Source: Paraburkholderia sp. ZP32-5 (lineage in GTDB: Bacteria > Pseudomonadota > Gammaproteobacteria > Burkholderiales > Burkholderiaceae). Taken from it: 64,000 nucleotides of DNA. Below are positions 13,042-23,315 of the stretch, piece by piece. The DNA lies in the NCBI RefSeq assembly GCF_021390495.1, contig NZ_JAJEJP010000002.1, forward strand, positions 1,364,001 through 1,428,000. The letters are read 5' to 3'. Both the position numbers and the translations under genes were made by a program. The first letter of the stretch is position 1; each line of letters opens with the position of its first letter. Under the pieces are notes generated by a model, which was given only the letters and a program-made list of their open reading frames with translations, was not told the DNA's origin and did not search any database.

Positions 13042-14373
13042 TCAGTTCCTCCCTTCATCTCTTCCCGTGCGCAGCGCGTCCGCATATCCCGTCAGCTCCA
13101 GATAGGCTCGGCCGACGTCCGCACCCGCACGGCTTACCCGCGCCGCGCCTTCCCAATACACCGCGCCGGTCGATTGCCGTGAATCGAGTTCCTGGTCATC
13201 CATCAGTGGTTCGACTTGCCACGTCACAGTCCCTGTCCTGACCGTCATCGAAACCGGATAGGATGCACCTGTGCGAGGTGAGCGCCACGTGCGAACCGGC
13301 GTGAATTCCACCTGATCGCGGTCGAAATTCGTCACCTGTCCATCGGCATTGCGTAGCGTCGCGTGTGCCCATACTGCCTGGCCATCGCTGCGACGTACCT
13401 TGAATGCCATTAGCGCCGAGCCGTCCTTCAAATTAGCGCCGAGCCAGTCCCATCCGACAGCGTCAGCATCGAGCAACGTGCTCGACCATTCGTGATCCAG
13501 CCACGCGATACCCGTTACGGCAGCAGTGCGCTGCGCCGTGCGTTCGGCCGTCGCCGGCCGCACCACGGTACCCGTGACGCGCAGTTGCGGTTCGCTGTAG
13601 TAATAGCTCGCCTGTTCTGGTCGCGGCCCTTTGCGTGAATAGCCGCGCTCGCCCTGGAGCAACGGCGCTTGTGTCGGCGTCAACGTGAGATGTAGCGAGA
13701 ACCCGGCAGCGTCGACAGTAACGTCATAGTGTCCATCCGCGTTACGAATCATTTTCCACGCGTCGAGTTTGACATTGGTATTGGCCAGCTTCGCATACGC
13801 GAGTCCGAAGCCTTCGCGGGCGATGCGCTGGTCGTGAACGAGATGTCCGACTGTCGGATCGCTCAACGCGGCGTGCGCGATGATCAACTGCGAAGGCGCG
13901 AAAGCGCTCGGGTCGGCGGCATCGTGACCCGTCGCTGAGCGAAAAAACGTAATCTGAAATCCGAGAGGCTGCTTATCCGGTGTATTGAGCCAGCCTGTCG
14001 CGTACCACCACTCGGTACGAAAAGCGGGGTGCGCACCGCTGTCTTGCGACAGCGCGATTGGATGATCCGGGGTGACAGCTGAGAACGAGGCCGGCACGGC
14101 AGCCGGCAAATCGACGCCCGCGGCAAACGCCGGCGACACCGTGGTCATACCGATACATAGCCAGCCTCGCAAGCGAAGAAAAAGAGAGCAGGGGTATCGT
14201 CGCCTCACGTTACATCGGCCAGTAATAACGGTCGATATCCGGAACACCGTTGCATACGCACAAATCATCGCGCGCATAACAGCTGGCCGCATCGATACAC
14301 CCCACATGCGTGCGATCCGCGTTGCCCATCCACGCAACGCGGCGCAACGCTCACGAATGGACTCTGCGCTCAT
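13042..14373 (-). CDS. AttH/CrtC-type lipocalin-like periplasmic protein
   Basis: From ATG 14373 the product is 443 residues. After a long leader comes a hydrophobic signal-like segment ending SPAFA-A (about residues 73-85), so the true start may be further downstream. The mature part matches the AttH / carotenoid 1,2-hydratase-like double-lipocalin family (COG5621): HPAFRTEWWYATGWL near the start, FFR, GIAWLDHEWSSTLL in the middle and GAVYWEGAARV at the end. ATG 14373 has GGAG six bases ahead; GTG 14385 is an alternative. It follows the permease gene by about 50 bases, giving the known ATPase-permease-AttH layout. The ligand is unknown, and carotenoid synthesis is not suggested by the neighbours. 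Confidence 0.8.
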   Translation of the reverse strand: MSAESIRERCAALRGWATRIARMWGVSMRPAVMRAMICAYATVFRISTVITGRCNVRRRYPCSLFLRLRGWLCIGMTTVSPAFAAGVDLPAAVPASFSAVTPDHPIALSQDSGAHPAFRTEWWYATGWLNTPDKQPLGFQITFFRSATGHDAADPSAFAPSQLIIAHAALSDPTVGHLVHDQRIAREGFGLAYAKLANTNVKLDAWKMIRNADGHYDVTVDAAGFSLHLTLTPTQAPLLQGERGYSRKGPRPEQASYYYSEPQLRVTGTVVRPATAERTAQRTAAVTGIAWLDHEWSSTLLDADAVGWDWLGANLKDGSALMAFKVRRSDGQAVWAHATLRNADGQVTNFDRDQVEFTPVRTWRSPRTGASYPVSMTVRTGTVTWQVEPLMDDQELDSRQSTGAVYWEGAARVSRAGADVGRAYLELTGYADALRTGRDEGRN

Positions 14374-14422
14374 CGCCCGCTCCACATCGAGCGCTGATTC
14401 CGCTCACACCGCACGGCCTGCA

Positions 14423-17008
14423 TCACCAGTCCTCCTTCACCGCGCGCAGCGCATCCACGGAAACCGCGCCGCGGCCGGCGACTACCGCTGTCGAACACGA
14501 CAGAATCAGCATCACCAGCGCGACGGTGTTCAATATCGTCCACGGTACGTGCAGCGACATGCTCCAATGAAACGACTGCGGATTGACGACGAACACGAGA
14601 ATCAGGCTAATCGCAAAGCCGAGAGCGAAACCGAATGCAATGCCGCAAGCCGTAAGCAGCCCACCTTCGGACGCGAAGATGCCGAGGATCTGCGCACGCG
14701 TCGCGCCGACGTGCCGCAGCATCCCGAACTCGCGGGCTCGCGCGAGCGTCTGCGCGGAAAACGTTGCAGCGACACCGAACAGTCCGATCACGATCGCGAC
14801 CGCCTCGAGCAGATAAGTGACCGCGAAGCTGCGATCGAAGATCATCAGCGTGCGCGCACGGATCTCACCGGGTTGCGACATCTGCAGCGCTGCACCGAAG
14901 GGCAGTGTCCGCAATTCGTCGATCACGTGTTCGACACTGACACCTCGCTCGACGCTCACCGCGACATCGGTCGCATTGGTGTCGCCGCTCAGACGTCGGT
15001 AGTCGGCAAGCCGCATCTGAATCGCGCCGCTCTGTCGTGCGTAATCGCGCCATACGCCGGCGACGACGAAAACCTGGCCGGCCTCGCCAAGCGGCAGATG
15101 CACGCGCTGCCCCGCCTTGTACCCGTATATATCGACCATCGCCTCGGACACCCACACGGGTATTTCTTCAGCGCGAAACGCGGACGGCGCCAGCACTGTG
15201 CCGGTCATTTGCAGAGTCGCGCCTGGATCGGCCGCGTCGATGTCGCGCGCGAGCACTGCGACGTCCGGCCGAGCGGGATCGAGCGTCAGATGTGTGCTCC
15301 GTGCAAACGCGGCGCGCCTGATACCGGGGAGCGCCGCAATCCGCGCCTGTTCGTCCGGCCGCAGGCCGCCCGCGTCGCCGCTATTGCCAGCCGATGTCGC
15401 GCGCACGTACAGATCGGCGGACAGCAGATGCATGAGCCAGTCGTCGACCGACACGCGGAAGCTGGCCACCATGATTGCCATCGCAACGATGAGCGCGAAG
15501 CTCGACAGCACGCCTCCCATCGCAATCGATGCCTGGCCCGGCGCGTTCGCGAGACGTGCGAGCGCGAGCGTACCGGTCACGCCCGGATGCCGTCGCATCG
15601 CGCAGACGCGGCTCGCGATGCCGAAGATGAACGCCGTCACGCGCGGCATCAGCGCGATGCCGCCGACGAGCAACAACGCAACGGCGAGATAGCCGGCAAT
15701 CGGTGCATCGAACCACGGCGGCAAGCGCGTGAGAACGGCAGCGGCCAGCAGGCAACCCAACGCGGGCCATGGCGTCGCGAGCCGCGCCAACGCGCCTTCC
15801 TCGGCCCCCGCCTTGAGCGCCACCGCCGGCCGCGCGCGCGCCGCATCGAGCGCGGGCGCCATGCTGCCCAGCACCGCTACCGCAACACCGAGCACCAGAA
15901 ACACCGCGCTTGCCAGTGGCTGGAAATTCGCACGCGGCTGCACGCCTGGAAAATAGCCGCCGCCCAGATCGCTGCCAAACAGATGCAACACAGCGCTCGC
16001 CATCGCATAGCCGAGCGCAAGACCGCATAACGAACCGATCAGTCCGAGCAACGCGCCTTCGACGAGGATCTGTCGCATCAACTGAGTCCGAGTGAGACCG
16101 AGCACGCGCAGCATCGCGAACTGCGCGCGCCGTCGCACGACGCCGAGCGCCTGTGTCGAGAACACGAGGAATGCGCCGGTGAAAAGCGCCACCAGTGCGA
16201 GCACGTTCATATTGATTCGATACGCGCGCGAAAGGCGATCGGTGCGGCTGTCGGTGTCGCGCGCCTCGGCGATGACCCACATGTTGCCCAGCCGCGCCTG
16301 CAGATCGTGCTTGAAGCGTTGCCGGTCGACCCCGCGCTCGAGTCGGACGTCGACACGTGACAGCTTGCCCACCTTGCCGAACCTCCACTGCGCGGCGGCG
16401 ATATCCATGACAGCGAGCCGCTGACCCGGCCGCGTTCGCACGAGCCCGCCCGCAACGCGCAGACGCACGCTCGACGTGCCATTGAGAAACGTCACGTGGT
16501 CGCCGGTCTTGACGTTCAACCATTGCTGCGCGGCGGCCGACAGAAACACCGCATCGGACGCGAGCGTATCGAGTTGCCGGTCCGGCGCCGGCACGCCGAT
16601 CAGATCAGGGGTGATCCGGCTGGCCTGAAATACATCGATACCGAGCATCGGCAACGCACTATTGCGCTCCCGGACAGCGACATCGAATGCGAGCACCGGG
16701 CTCGCGAGTGACACGCCGGGCTCGTTCGCCAGACGCGGATAGATGGCCTCGTCGACGAAAGGCTGCGCGCCGCGCACCTGCAGATCGGCTTCGCCGGACA
16801 GGCTGCGCGTGGCCGCGGAGAATTCATTGAAGGCCGCGCCGTTGATCAGTTGCACCGCGTAGCCAAGCGCGACACCGAGCGCGATCGTTGCAATGGCGAC
16901 CAGCGCCCGCCCGCGATGACTGCGCCATTCCGCGCCCAGCAGCCAGCGCGCGAGAACGCGATGTCCGGGCGCGCGCGCGTGGGGACGAGGGTCAGTGCGC
17001 ATCGTCAT
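14423..17008 (-). CDS. ABC transporter permease, two FtsX-type modules
   Basis: From ATG 17008 the product is 861 residues. It has an N-terminal membrane segment, a large extracytoplasmic MacB_PCD-like domain, a cluster of membrane helices, then a second periplasmic domain and a C-terminal FtsX block (VIGLFGVAATFSAQTLARAREFGMLRHVGA is typical). This is a fusion of two half-permeases of the LolCE/AttFG type, which usually move lipids or lipoproteins from the inner membrane or act as mechanotransmitters. Its start overlaps the ATPase stop by 17 bases (16992-17008), showing tight coupling. A longer open frame extends to 17116 but would run far into the ATPase gene. Substrate not known. Confidence 0.85.
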   Translation of the reverse strand: MTMRTDPRPHARAPGHRVLARWLLGAEWRSHRGRALVAIATIALGVALGYAVQLINGAAFNEFSAATRSLSGEADLQVRGAQPFVDEAIYPRLANEPGVSLASPVLAFDVAVRERNSALPMLGIDVFQASRITPDLIGVPAPDRQLDTLASDAVFLSAAAQQWLNVKTGDHVTFLNGTSSVRLRVAGGLVRTRPGQRLAVMDIAAAQWRFGKVGKLSRVDVRLERGVDRQRFKHDLQARLGNMWVIAEARDTDSRTDRLSRAYRINMNVLALVALFTGAFLVFSTQALGVVRRRAQFAMLRVLGLTRTQLMRQILVEGALLGLIGSLCGLALGYAMASAVLHLFGSDLGGGYFPGVQPRANFQPLASAVFLVLGVAVAVLGSMAPALDAARARPAVALKAGAEEGALARLATPWPALGCLLAAAVLTRLPPWFDAPIAGYLAVALLLVGGIALMPRVTAFIFGIASRVCAMRRHPGVTGTLALARLANAPGQASIAMGGVLSSFALIVAMAIMVASFRVSVDDWLMHLLSADLYVRATSAGNSGDAGGLRPDEQARIAALPGIRRAAFARSTHLTLDPARPDVAVLARDIDAADPGATLQMTGTVLAPSAFRAEEIPVWVSEAMVDIYGYKAGQRVHLPLGEAGQVFVVAGVWRDYARQSGAIQMRLADYRRLSGDTNATDVAVSVERGVSVEHVIDELRTLPFGAALQMSQPGEIRARTLMIFDRSFAVTYLLEAVAIVIGLFGVAATFSAQTLARAREFGMLRHVGATRAQILGIFASEGGLLTACGIAFGFALGFAISLILVFVVNPQSFHWSMSLHVPWTILNTVALVMLILSCSTAVVAGRGAVSVDALRAVKEDW

Positions 17009-17768
17009 TCGAGCGTGGGGAGGAGGCTCGCGCAGGTGGGTCGACACAGCGCGAAGCATTCGCTGCATCCGCAACTTTCTCCGCCTTCGCGGCTGCAGCA
17101 TGCAGCCCGCCATCACTCAGGATCAGCACGCGATCGGCCACGGCGGCCGCGGCTTCGGAATGCGTGACCATGATCGTCGCCGCGCCAGTCGCCTTGCTTT
17201 GCGCGCGAAACAGGCCGAGCACATCATGCGCGGTCGCGGGGTCGAGGTTGCCGGTCGGTTCGTCGGCGAGAATCAGCGTCGGCCGATGCACGAGCGCACG
17301 CGCGATCGCGACGCGTTGCAGTTCACCGCCGGAGAGATCGCGCGGAAAGTCGCCGCCGCGCCCATCCAGTCCGACCGCCGCGAGCATGTCGAGCGCGCCG
17401 GCGGGCGGCAGATCGTTGAGCAGCAGCGGCAGCGCGACGTTCTGCACGAGCGTCAGATGCGGCAGCACGTGAAACGCCTGAAAGACGAAGCCGAGCTTTT
17501 GCCGCCGCAAGCGGGTTGCCGCCTTGTCGTCGAGTTGTTCGATCGCACGACCGTCGAGCATCACGCTACCGCTATCCGCGCGATCGAGCCCGGCGATCAG
17601 GTTGAGCAGCGTCGACTTGCCGACGCCCGAGTCGCCCATGATCGCGACGAACTCACCCGCCGCGAGCGTGAAATCGAGCTGCGCGAGCACGATGCGGCCG
17701 GCGCCATACCGTTTGCTCAGTCCGCGGCATTCGAGAGCGGGAACGACGGCATCGTGACGAAGCGCCAT
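16992..17768 (-). CDS. ABC transporter ATP-binding protein (LolD/MacB type)
   Basis: 258 residues. Walker A is GDSGVGKST, the Q-loop is FQAFHVLPHLT, the signature is LSGGELQRVAIARAL, Walker B is LILADEPTGNLD and the H-loop is MVTHS, all in order. The family is the LolD/FtsE/MacB group that pairs with FtsX-fold permeases, and the next gene is one. ATG 17768 (MALRHD) is preferred. A TTG at 17801 would add 11 residues without a clear ribosome binding site. It starts a three-gene operon (ATPase, fused permease, AttH-like protein) on the minus strand. Confidence 0.9.
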   Translation of the reverse strand: MALRHDAVVPALECRGLSKRYGAGRIVLAQLDFTLAAGEFVAIMGDSGVGKSTLLNLIAGLDRADSGSVMLDGRAIEQLDDKAATRLRRQKLGFVFQAFHVLPHLTLVQNVALPLLLNDLPPAGALDMLAAVGLDGRGGDFPRDLSGGELQRVAIARALVHRPTLILADEPTGNLDPATAHDVLGLFRAQSKATGAATIMVTHSEAAAAVADRVLILSDGGLHAAAAKAEKVADAANASRCVDPPARASSPRSNDDAH

Positions 17769-18448
17769 GCGGGAAGATCCGGAAAAATAGATGGGCGGCA
17801 ACGGCGCCGTCGATGAAATCAGTGTGCCTTGCCGCGCGAATTTTCGCAGCGATTCGCGCGATATCCGTGTCGCGCTGTAAGGAGTATGGAGGCTTCGCGA
17901 AGTCTTTCGCAGGCGGTTTGGGCATTCGAACAGCGGGTCGTATCGTGCATGGGCGGACCTAACCCAGAGAAAAATTCAGAGCCGCACACAAAATATTTTT
18001 TTGCCTGTTATTACGCAAAATTCTTCGCTTCGATGTGGCCCCGCGCAGGTTGAGCGACGCAGCGCAGCACGATCCATTCCAGCCGCACTCGCGCTCAAAA
18101 AAGTAAACGCTTAAAAGCTGCCAACTCACCTCTAATTGCCAGCTTTTGCGGGCAAGTTTTCAGTGCCTTCGCCGCGATCTGTAACAATGTGCAAGCGCAC
18201 ATTTTCATGCGTTTTGCAAGGGCACGCCCGGTAACAATTAATTGTGGCGAGGATTTCGCCGCTGCTGCGATGCAAAATTATTCTTTACTTGGTAATCTCC
18301 CACCCTTGGTCAGCCGACTGCGGGTAAACGTGTAGCGGAAAACCCGCTCCGCACGCCAATTCCAGCGAAGAAAGCTTACATATCGGTTTCATTGTCAGTT
18401 GTTCTGGCGGCGTTGACGCGGCGTTTCGTACTCATGTTTTGACAGCAC
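17769..18448. other. Divergent intergenic region, ABC operon / nuoM
   Basis: About 680 bases without a convincing gene, A/T-rich in places (T7 run near 17996-18002). It contains an 11-pair inverted repeat with one mismatch (AAAAGCTG at 18113-18120 against CAGCTTTT at 18140-18147, extended by CAA/TTG inside). It also has a perfect 12-base palindrome ACAATTAATTGT (18234-18245) and a small hairpin ATGTGC-AAGC-GCACAT near 18187-18202. The element GTAACAAT occurs twice (near 18181 and 18231). These could be regulator sites for the divergent promoters; none matches a regulator I can name with confidence. Confidence 0.4.
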
Positions 18449-20005
18449 ATGCCATTGCCTCTTCTTAGTCTTCTCATCTGGATTCCCATCGTCGCCGGAT
18501 TCGTGGTTCTGCGAGTCGGATCGGACGCAGCGCGCAATCGCACGCGCTGGCTTGCGCTGATCGGCGCGGTCGCGGGTTTCCTGCCGGTGATTCCGCTCGT
18601 GGCAAACTTCCGTAACGACGTGACTTCGATGCAGTTCGTCGAAAACGTCCGCTGGTCGCCGACGTTCGATATCGCATGGCATGTGGGCATCGACGGGATT
18701 TCGCTGTGGCTCGTCGCGCTGACCGCGCTGACGACGATCATCATCGTGATCGCGTCGTGGGAGTCGATCACACAGCGCACCGCGCAGTACTTCGGCGCGT
18801 TCCTGCTGCTGTCAGGCTTCATGCAGGGCGTGTTCACGTCGCTCGACGGCATGATGTTCTTTATCGCGTTCGAGGCGACGCTGATTCCGTTGTATCTGCT
18901 GATCGGCACTTACGGAAACAGGAACCGCACGTATGCAGCGGTGAAGTTCTTCTTCGTGTCGTTCCTCGGCTCGCTGATGATGCTGATGTCGCTGCTCTAT
19001 CTGTATAGCCAGACACACAGCTTCGATCTTGCCGTGTGGCGCGACACGCATCTCGACATGGTCCCGCAGGCACTGATCTTCCTCGGCTTTCTCGCCGCGT
19101 TCGGCGTGAAGGTGCCGATGTGGCCGCTGCATACGTGGCTGCCCGATGTCCACCTCGATGGCCCCACGGGTGCAGCCGTGATGATCGGCATGCTGAAAAT
19201 CGGCGGCTATGGCCTGCTGCGTTTCGCGCTGCCGATTGCGCCGCAAGCGAGCCACTTCTTCGCGCCGATGATGATCACGCTGTCGCTCGTCGCGGTGATC
19301 TACTCGAGCCTGCTCGCGCTCGTGCAAACCGATATGCGCCGTCTGCTCGCGTATTCGACGGTTGCGCACATGGGCCTCGTTACGCTCGGTCTGTTCGTGT
19401 TCAACCGCTTCGGCCAGTCCGGCGCGATCGTGCAGATGATCTCGTACGGCGTGGTGTCCGGCGCGATGCTGTTGTGCACCGGCATGCTGTACGACCGCAC
19501 GAAGAGCGCGTCGATCGCCGAATACGGCGGCGTCGCCAACACGATGCCGCGCTTCGCCGCCTTCGTGATGCTGTTCTCGATGGCCAATATCGGCTTGCCC
19601 GGCACGTCGGGATTCGTCGGCGAATTCATGGTGCTGATGGGCGCGATCCGCTTCAACTTCTGGATCGGCGCGCTCGCCGCGAGCACGCTGATCCTGAGCG
19701 CGGCCTACACGTTGTGGATGTATAAGCGCGTGATTTTCGGCGCGATCGCCAATGCACGCGTCGCCAAACTGAAAGACCTGGGCAAGCGCGAATTCGTGCT
19801 GCTCGGCGCGATGTCGCTGCTGGTGCTCGCGATCGGTCTCGATCCGAAGCCGTTCACCGATGCAATCGATCCGTCGGTCGGCACGCTGCTCGCGCAGTCG
19901 GAACGTTCCGCGCTGCCTTCGGATTCGGCGCCGGCGGGCGGCCACGAACATCTGCAAGCCGCGGCACCGACGCCGGCATCCGCAGCGGTACGCACTCCGG
20001 GCTGA
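18449..20005 (+). CDS. nuoM: Orphan NuoM-like proton-pumping subunit
   Basis: 518 residues, about 14 predicted membrane helices, member of the NuoM/MrpD antiporter-like family. Family signatures are clear: FEATLIPLYLLIGTYGNRNRTYAA (with the conserved glutamate), KVPMWPLHTWLPDVHLDGPTGAAVM (with the conserved lysine) and LLAYSTVAHMGLV. The C-terminus is a Pro/Ala-rich tail. In complex I this subunit pumps protons and sits between nuoL and nuoN; here it stands alone in front of cyoABCD. It may be an accessory paralogue, with the real nuo operon elsewhere. A strong hairpin at 20014-20072 follows, so it is probably transcribed separately from cyo. Confidence 0.88.
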   Translation: MPLPLLSLLIWIPIVAGFVVLRVGSDAARNRTRWLALIGAVAGFLPVIPLVANFRNDVTSMQFVENVRWSPTFDIAWHVGIDGISLWLVALTALTTIIIVIASWESITQRTAQYFGAFLLLSGFMQGVFTSLDGMMFFIAFEATLIPLYLLIGTYGNRNRTYAAVKFFFVSFLGSLMMLMSLLYLYSQTHSFDLAVWRDTHLDMVPQALIFLGFLAAFGVKVPMWPLHTWLPDVHLDGPTGAAVMIGMLKIGGYGLLRFALPIAPQASHFFAPMMITLSLVAVIYSSLLALVQTDMRRLLAYSTVAHMGLVTLGLFVFNRFGQSGAIVQMISYGVVSGAMLLCTGMLYDRTKSASIAEYGGVANTMPRFAAFVMLFSMANIGLPGTSGFVGEFMVLMGAIRFNFWIGALAASTLILSAAYTLWMYKRVIFGAIANARVAKLKDLGKREFVLLGAMSLLVLAIGLDPKPFTDAIDPSVGTLLAQSERSALPSDSAPAGGHEHLQAAAPTPASAAVRTPG

Positions 20006-20013
20006 CAGAACGA

Positions 20014-20072
20014 AGCGCATCAAGTGTTGTGGCATCCACGCATCAGCGGTGCCGCAATGTTGATGCGCTTTT
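20014..20072 (+). terminator. Terminator after the nuoM paralogue
   Basis: A long imperfect hairpin: AGCGCATCAA (20014-20023) pairs perfectly with TTGATGCGCT (20060-20069), and the inner 11 bases on each side continue the helix with four G-T pairs, giving 21 pairs around a 15-base loop. It is followed by TTT. It starts eight bases after the stop codon. Confidence 0.65.
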
Positions 20073-20396
20073 GCGCGTCGCCATCGATCCCTTGCGAACC
20101 GCACACGCGATGTAGTTCAGTCAAGCCGCACCGTGTCCAGCGAATTTCGAGTGCTTTTTTCAGGGGCTTTTGTGATGCGTCAACTTTTCGATGCTTCGTC
20201 AGGGAGCATTGCAAATGCCGCTGATTGATAGGGCGCGCGACAGTATGCGGCAACGTGCCGCACTGTGTCGCGACGCAATAGATCGTTGTGAAATCGAGTG
20301 TTTATCGGCACTCGATGCGCCCCTATGATCCGTGCGCTTATTAATGGAGAGCCGTCGAATGACGTTCGTTGAAGTCAAAAAGAAGAGGCAGGGCAT
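20073..20396. other. Upstream region of cyoABCD
   Basis: About 320 bases without a gene. A TATGAT hexamer at 20324-20329 lies 17 bases after TTTATC (20301-20306), a weak sigma-70-like candidate. An AGAGGCAGGG ribosome binding site precedes cyoA. Nothing else is recognisable. Confidence 0.35.
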
Positions 20397-21290
20397 ATGA
20401 AAGGACGGGCTCTGACCAGGCCGGCAAGTTTTCTTTCAGCCGGCCTCATGTTGCTGCTGTCGGGTTGCAGCAACCTCGATATTCTGAATCCGAAGGGGAG
20501 TGTGGGACTCGCGGAGCGTGATCTGATCGCGACGTCCACGTGGGCCATGCTGATCGTGGTGGTTCCCGTCATCGCGCTGACGCTGTTTTTCGCCTGGCGT
20601 TATCGCGCGTCGAACCGGAACGCCGAATACCGCCCGGGATGGACGCATTCGACCGGTGTCGAAATCGCTGTGTGGACGATTCCGACGCTGATCATTCTGT
20701 TCCTCGCCGTGTTGACGTGGAAGAGCACGCATGAGCTCGATCCGTATCGTCCGCTCGAATCGCAGGTCAAGCCGATCAACGTCGAAGTCGTCGCACTCGA
20801 CTGGAAGTGGCTCTTCATCTATCCGGATCTCGGCATTGCTTCGGTGAACCAGCTCGCGATCCCGGTCGGCACGCCGGTGAACTTCCTGATCACGTCCGAC
20901 ACGGTGATGAATTCGTTCTTCATCCCGCAGCTCGGCGGCCAGATCTACGCGATGGCAGGCATGCAAACGCGCCTGCATCTGATCGCCGATCACGCCGGCG
21001 ACTACGCGGGCCTCGCGGCGAATTTCAGCGGCAAAGGCTTCTCGGACATGAAGTTCCGTACGCTCGCGACCTCGCCTGAAGAGTTCAACGCATGGGTTGC
21101 GAAGGTGCGCGCGTCGTCGGATCGGCTCGATATGGACCGCTACCACGCGGTGTCCACGCCGAGCGAGAAGGATCCGGTGCGCTACTTCTCGACCGTCGAT
21201 CCGAAGCTCTTCAACAACATCATTGCGCGATACAACAACGGCAACGTCCTCGACAACATGAAGGACGCCAACTGTGCGCCTAAGGGGTAA
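20397..21290 (+). CDS. cyoA: Cytochrome bo3 ubiquinol oxidase subunit II
   Basis: 297 residues. The N-terminus is a lipoprotein signal with lipobox LSGC (Cys about residue 24), then two membrane helices, then a cupredoxin-fold periplasmic domain. CuA ligands expected in cytochrome c oxidases are missing, as in quinol oxidases; the segment NSFFIPQLGGQIYAMAGMQTRLHL is typical of CyoA. The subunit helps form the ubiquinol-oxidising complex in the inner membrane. ATG 20397 has a good AGAGGCAGGG site upstream. It is the first of four genes, ending three bases before cyoB. Confidence 0.97.
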   Translation: MKGRALTRPASFLSAGLMLLLSGCSNLDILNPKGSVGLAERDLIATSTWAMLIVVVPVIALTLFFAWRYRASNRNAEYRPGWTHSTGVEIAVWTIPTLIILFLAVLTWKSTHELDPYRPLESQVKPINVEVVALDWKWLFIYPDLGIASVNQLAIPVGTPVNFLITSDTVMNSFFIPQLGGQIYAMAGMQTRLHLIADHAGDYAGLAANFSGKGFSDMKFRTLATSPEEFNAWVAKVRASSDRLDMDRYHAVSTPSEKDPVRYFSTVDPKLFNNIIARYNNGNVLDNMKDANCAPKG

Positions 21291-21293
21291 CGC

Positions 21294-23315
21294 ATGTTCG
21301 GAAAACTAACGCTCGATGCGATTCCGTATCACGAGCCAATCATCGTTGTCGCGGGCGCCGGCATGGTGCTCGCCGCGCTGGCGGTGCTCGGCGGAATCAC
21401 GTATCTCGGCAAATGGCGCTACCTGTGGAGCGAGTGGCTGACGTCCGTCGACCACAAGAAGATCGGCGTGATGTACATCGTCGTCGCGTTCATCATGCTG
21501 CTGCGCGGCTTCGCCGACGCAATCATGATGCGCATGCAACTGGCGCTGTCGTATCTGAGCCCGGGCTTCCTGCCGCCGCATCATTACGACCAGATCTTCA
21601 CCGCGCACGGCGTCATCATGATCTTCTTCATGGCGATGACGTTCATGGTCGGTCTGATGAACCTCGTCGTGCCGCTGCAGATCGGCGCGCGCGACGTCGC
21701 GTTCCCGTTCATCAACTCGCTGAGCTTCTGGATGACGGCGGTCAGTGCGATCCTGATCAACATCTCGCTGGTGGTCGGTGAATTCGGGCAGACCGGTTGG
21801 CTCGCTTATCCGCCGCTGTCCGAACTGCAATTCAGCCCAGGCGTCGGCGTCGACTATTACCTGTGGAGCTTGCAGCTCTCCGGTATCGGCACGTTGCTGA
21901 CTGGCGTGAACTTCTTCGTAACGATCGTGAAGATGCGCGCTCCGGGCATGTCGTTCATGAAGATGCCGGTGTTCACGTGGACCGCGCTGTGCACGAACGT
22001 GCTGATCATGGCGTCGTTCCCGATCCTGACCGTCACGCTCGCGCTGCTCGGTCTGGACCGCTACCTCGGCATGCACTTCTTCACGAACGAAGCCGGCGGC
22101 AACGCGATGCTGTACCTGAACCTGATCTGGGCATGGGGTCACCCCGAGGTGTACATCCTGATCCTGCCGGCGTTCGGTATCTTCTCGGAAGTGGTCGCGA
22201 CGTTTGCGAAGAAGCCGCTGTTCGGCTACAAGACGATGGTGTGGGCGACCTGCGCGATCATGGTGCTGTCGTTCCTCGTGTGGCTGCACCACTTCTTCAC
22301 GATGGGTTCGGGCGCTGACGTGAATGCGTTCTTCGGTATCGCGACGATGGTGATTGCGATTCCGACCGGCGTCAAAGTGTTCAACTGGCTGTTCACGATC
22401 TACAAGGGCCGTCTGCAGTTCACGACGCCGATTCTGTGGACGCTCGGCTTCATGGTCACGTTCACGATCGGCGGTATGACCGGCGTGATGATGGCGATTC
22501 CGGGCGCGGACTTCGTGCTGCACAACAGCCTGTTCCTGATCGCTCACTTCCACAACGTGATTATCGGTGGCGTGCTGTTCGGCTATCTGGCCGGCTTCAA
22601 CTACTGGTTCCCGAAGGCGTTCGGCTTCAAGCTGAACGAGAAGCTCGGCAAGGCTGCGTTCTGGTTCTGGCAGATCGGCTTCTGGGTTGCGTTCACGCCG
22701 CTGTACGTGCTCGGCTTCATGGGCATGACGCGCCGTCTGAATCACTATGACAACCCGGCATGGCATCCGTGGCTGATCGCCGCCGCGTTCGGCGCGGTGC
22801 TGATCGCAATCGGTATCGCTTTCCAGTTGCTGCAGCTGTTCGTCAGCATTCGCGATCGCAATTTGCCGGAAAACCGCGACCTCACGGGCGATCCGTGGGA
22901 TGGTCATACGCTGGAATGGGCGACCAGCTCGCCGCCGCCGGCGTACAACTTCGCGCACATTCCGACGGTCCGCAAGCTGGATGCGTTCGCCGACATGAAG
23001 TCGCAGAAGGGCGCGCAGGTCGTGCCGCCGTATCGCGACATTCATATGCCGTCGAATACGTCCGCCGGTTTGCTGGTGGGTCTGTTCTCGCTGGTGCTCG
23101 GTTTTGCTGGTGTGTGGCACATCTGGTGGCTTGCGATCGTCGGCTTCGTCGGCGCGATTGGTACCGTGATCGTCTACAGCTTCCAGGACAACGACGGCTA
23201 TTACATCCCGGCCGACACTGTCGCGCTGATTGAAGAGAAACGCAGCGGCGGTGCTGCCGCCGTGGCCGACGCCGGCGCGCGTGCTGGCGCACAGGCCGCG
23301 CTGGAGGTGGACTGA
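21294..23315 (+). CDS. cyoB: Cytochrome bo3 ubiquinol oxidase subunit I
   Basis: 673 residues, 15-helix heme-copper oxidase subunit I. The quinone-site segment [14 protein letters not shown] is present. So are the active-site motif WGHPEVYI (CuB histidine and cross-linked tyrosine), WLHHFFTMG with the two further CuB histidines, and [13 protein letters not shown] with the heme ligands. The catalytic core reduces oxygen to water and pumps protons. Length and motifs match E. coli CyoB closely. Its stop overlaps the cyoC ATG by one base. Confidence 0.98.
   Translation: MFGKLTLDAIPYHEPIIVVAGAGMVLAALAVLGGITYLGKWRYLWSEWLTSVDHKKIGVMYIVVAFIMLLRGFADAIMMRMQLALSYLSPGFLPPHHYDQIFTAHGVIMIFFMAMTFMVGLMNLVVPLQIGARDVAFPFINSLSFWMTAVSAILINISLVVGEFGQTGWLAYPPLSELQFSPGVGVDYYLWSLQLSGIGTLLTGVNFFVTIVKMRAPGMSFMKMPVFTWTALCTNVLIMASFPILTVTLALLGLDRYLGMHFFTNEAGGNAMLYLNLIWAWGHPEVYILILPAFGIFSEVVATFAKKPLFGYKTMVWATCAIMVLSFLVWLHHFFTMGSGADVNAFFGIATMVIAIPTGVKVFNWLFTIYKGRLQFTTPILWTLGFMVTFTIGGMTGVMMAIPGADFVLHNSLFLIAHFHNVIIGGVLFGYLAGFNYWFPKAFGFKLNEKLGKAAFWFWQIGFWVAFTPLYVLGFMGMTRRLNHYDNPAWHPWLIAAAFGAVLIAIGIAFQLLQLFVSIRDRNLPENRDLTGDPWDGHTLEWATSSPPPAYNFAHIPTVRKLDAFADMKSQKGAQVVPPYRDIHMPSNTSAGLLVGLFSLVLGFAGVWHIWWLAIVGFVGAIGTVIVYSFQDNDGYYIPADTVALIEEKRSGGAAAVADAGARAGAQAALEVD

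Noticed and set aside
14072..16030. 652-codon plus-strand open frame opposite the permease
   Set aside because: Antisense shadow of a well-supported FtsX-type permease; low-complexity Arg/Ala sequence.
18812..20104. 430-codon minus-strand open frame opposite nuoM
   Set aside because: Mirror frame of a membrane protein gene; extreme Arg/His/Gln content is typical of antisense artefacts.
21306..23120. 604-codon minus-strand open frame opposite cyoB
   Set aside because: Shadow of a highly conserved oxidase gene.
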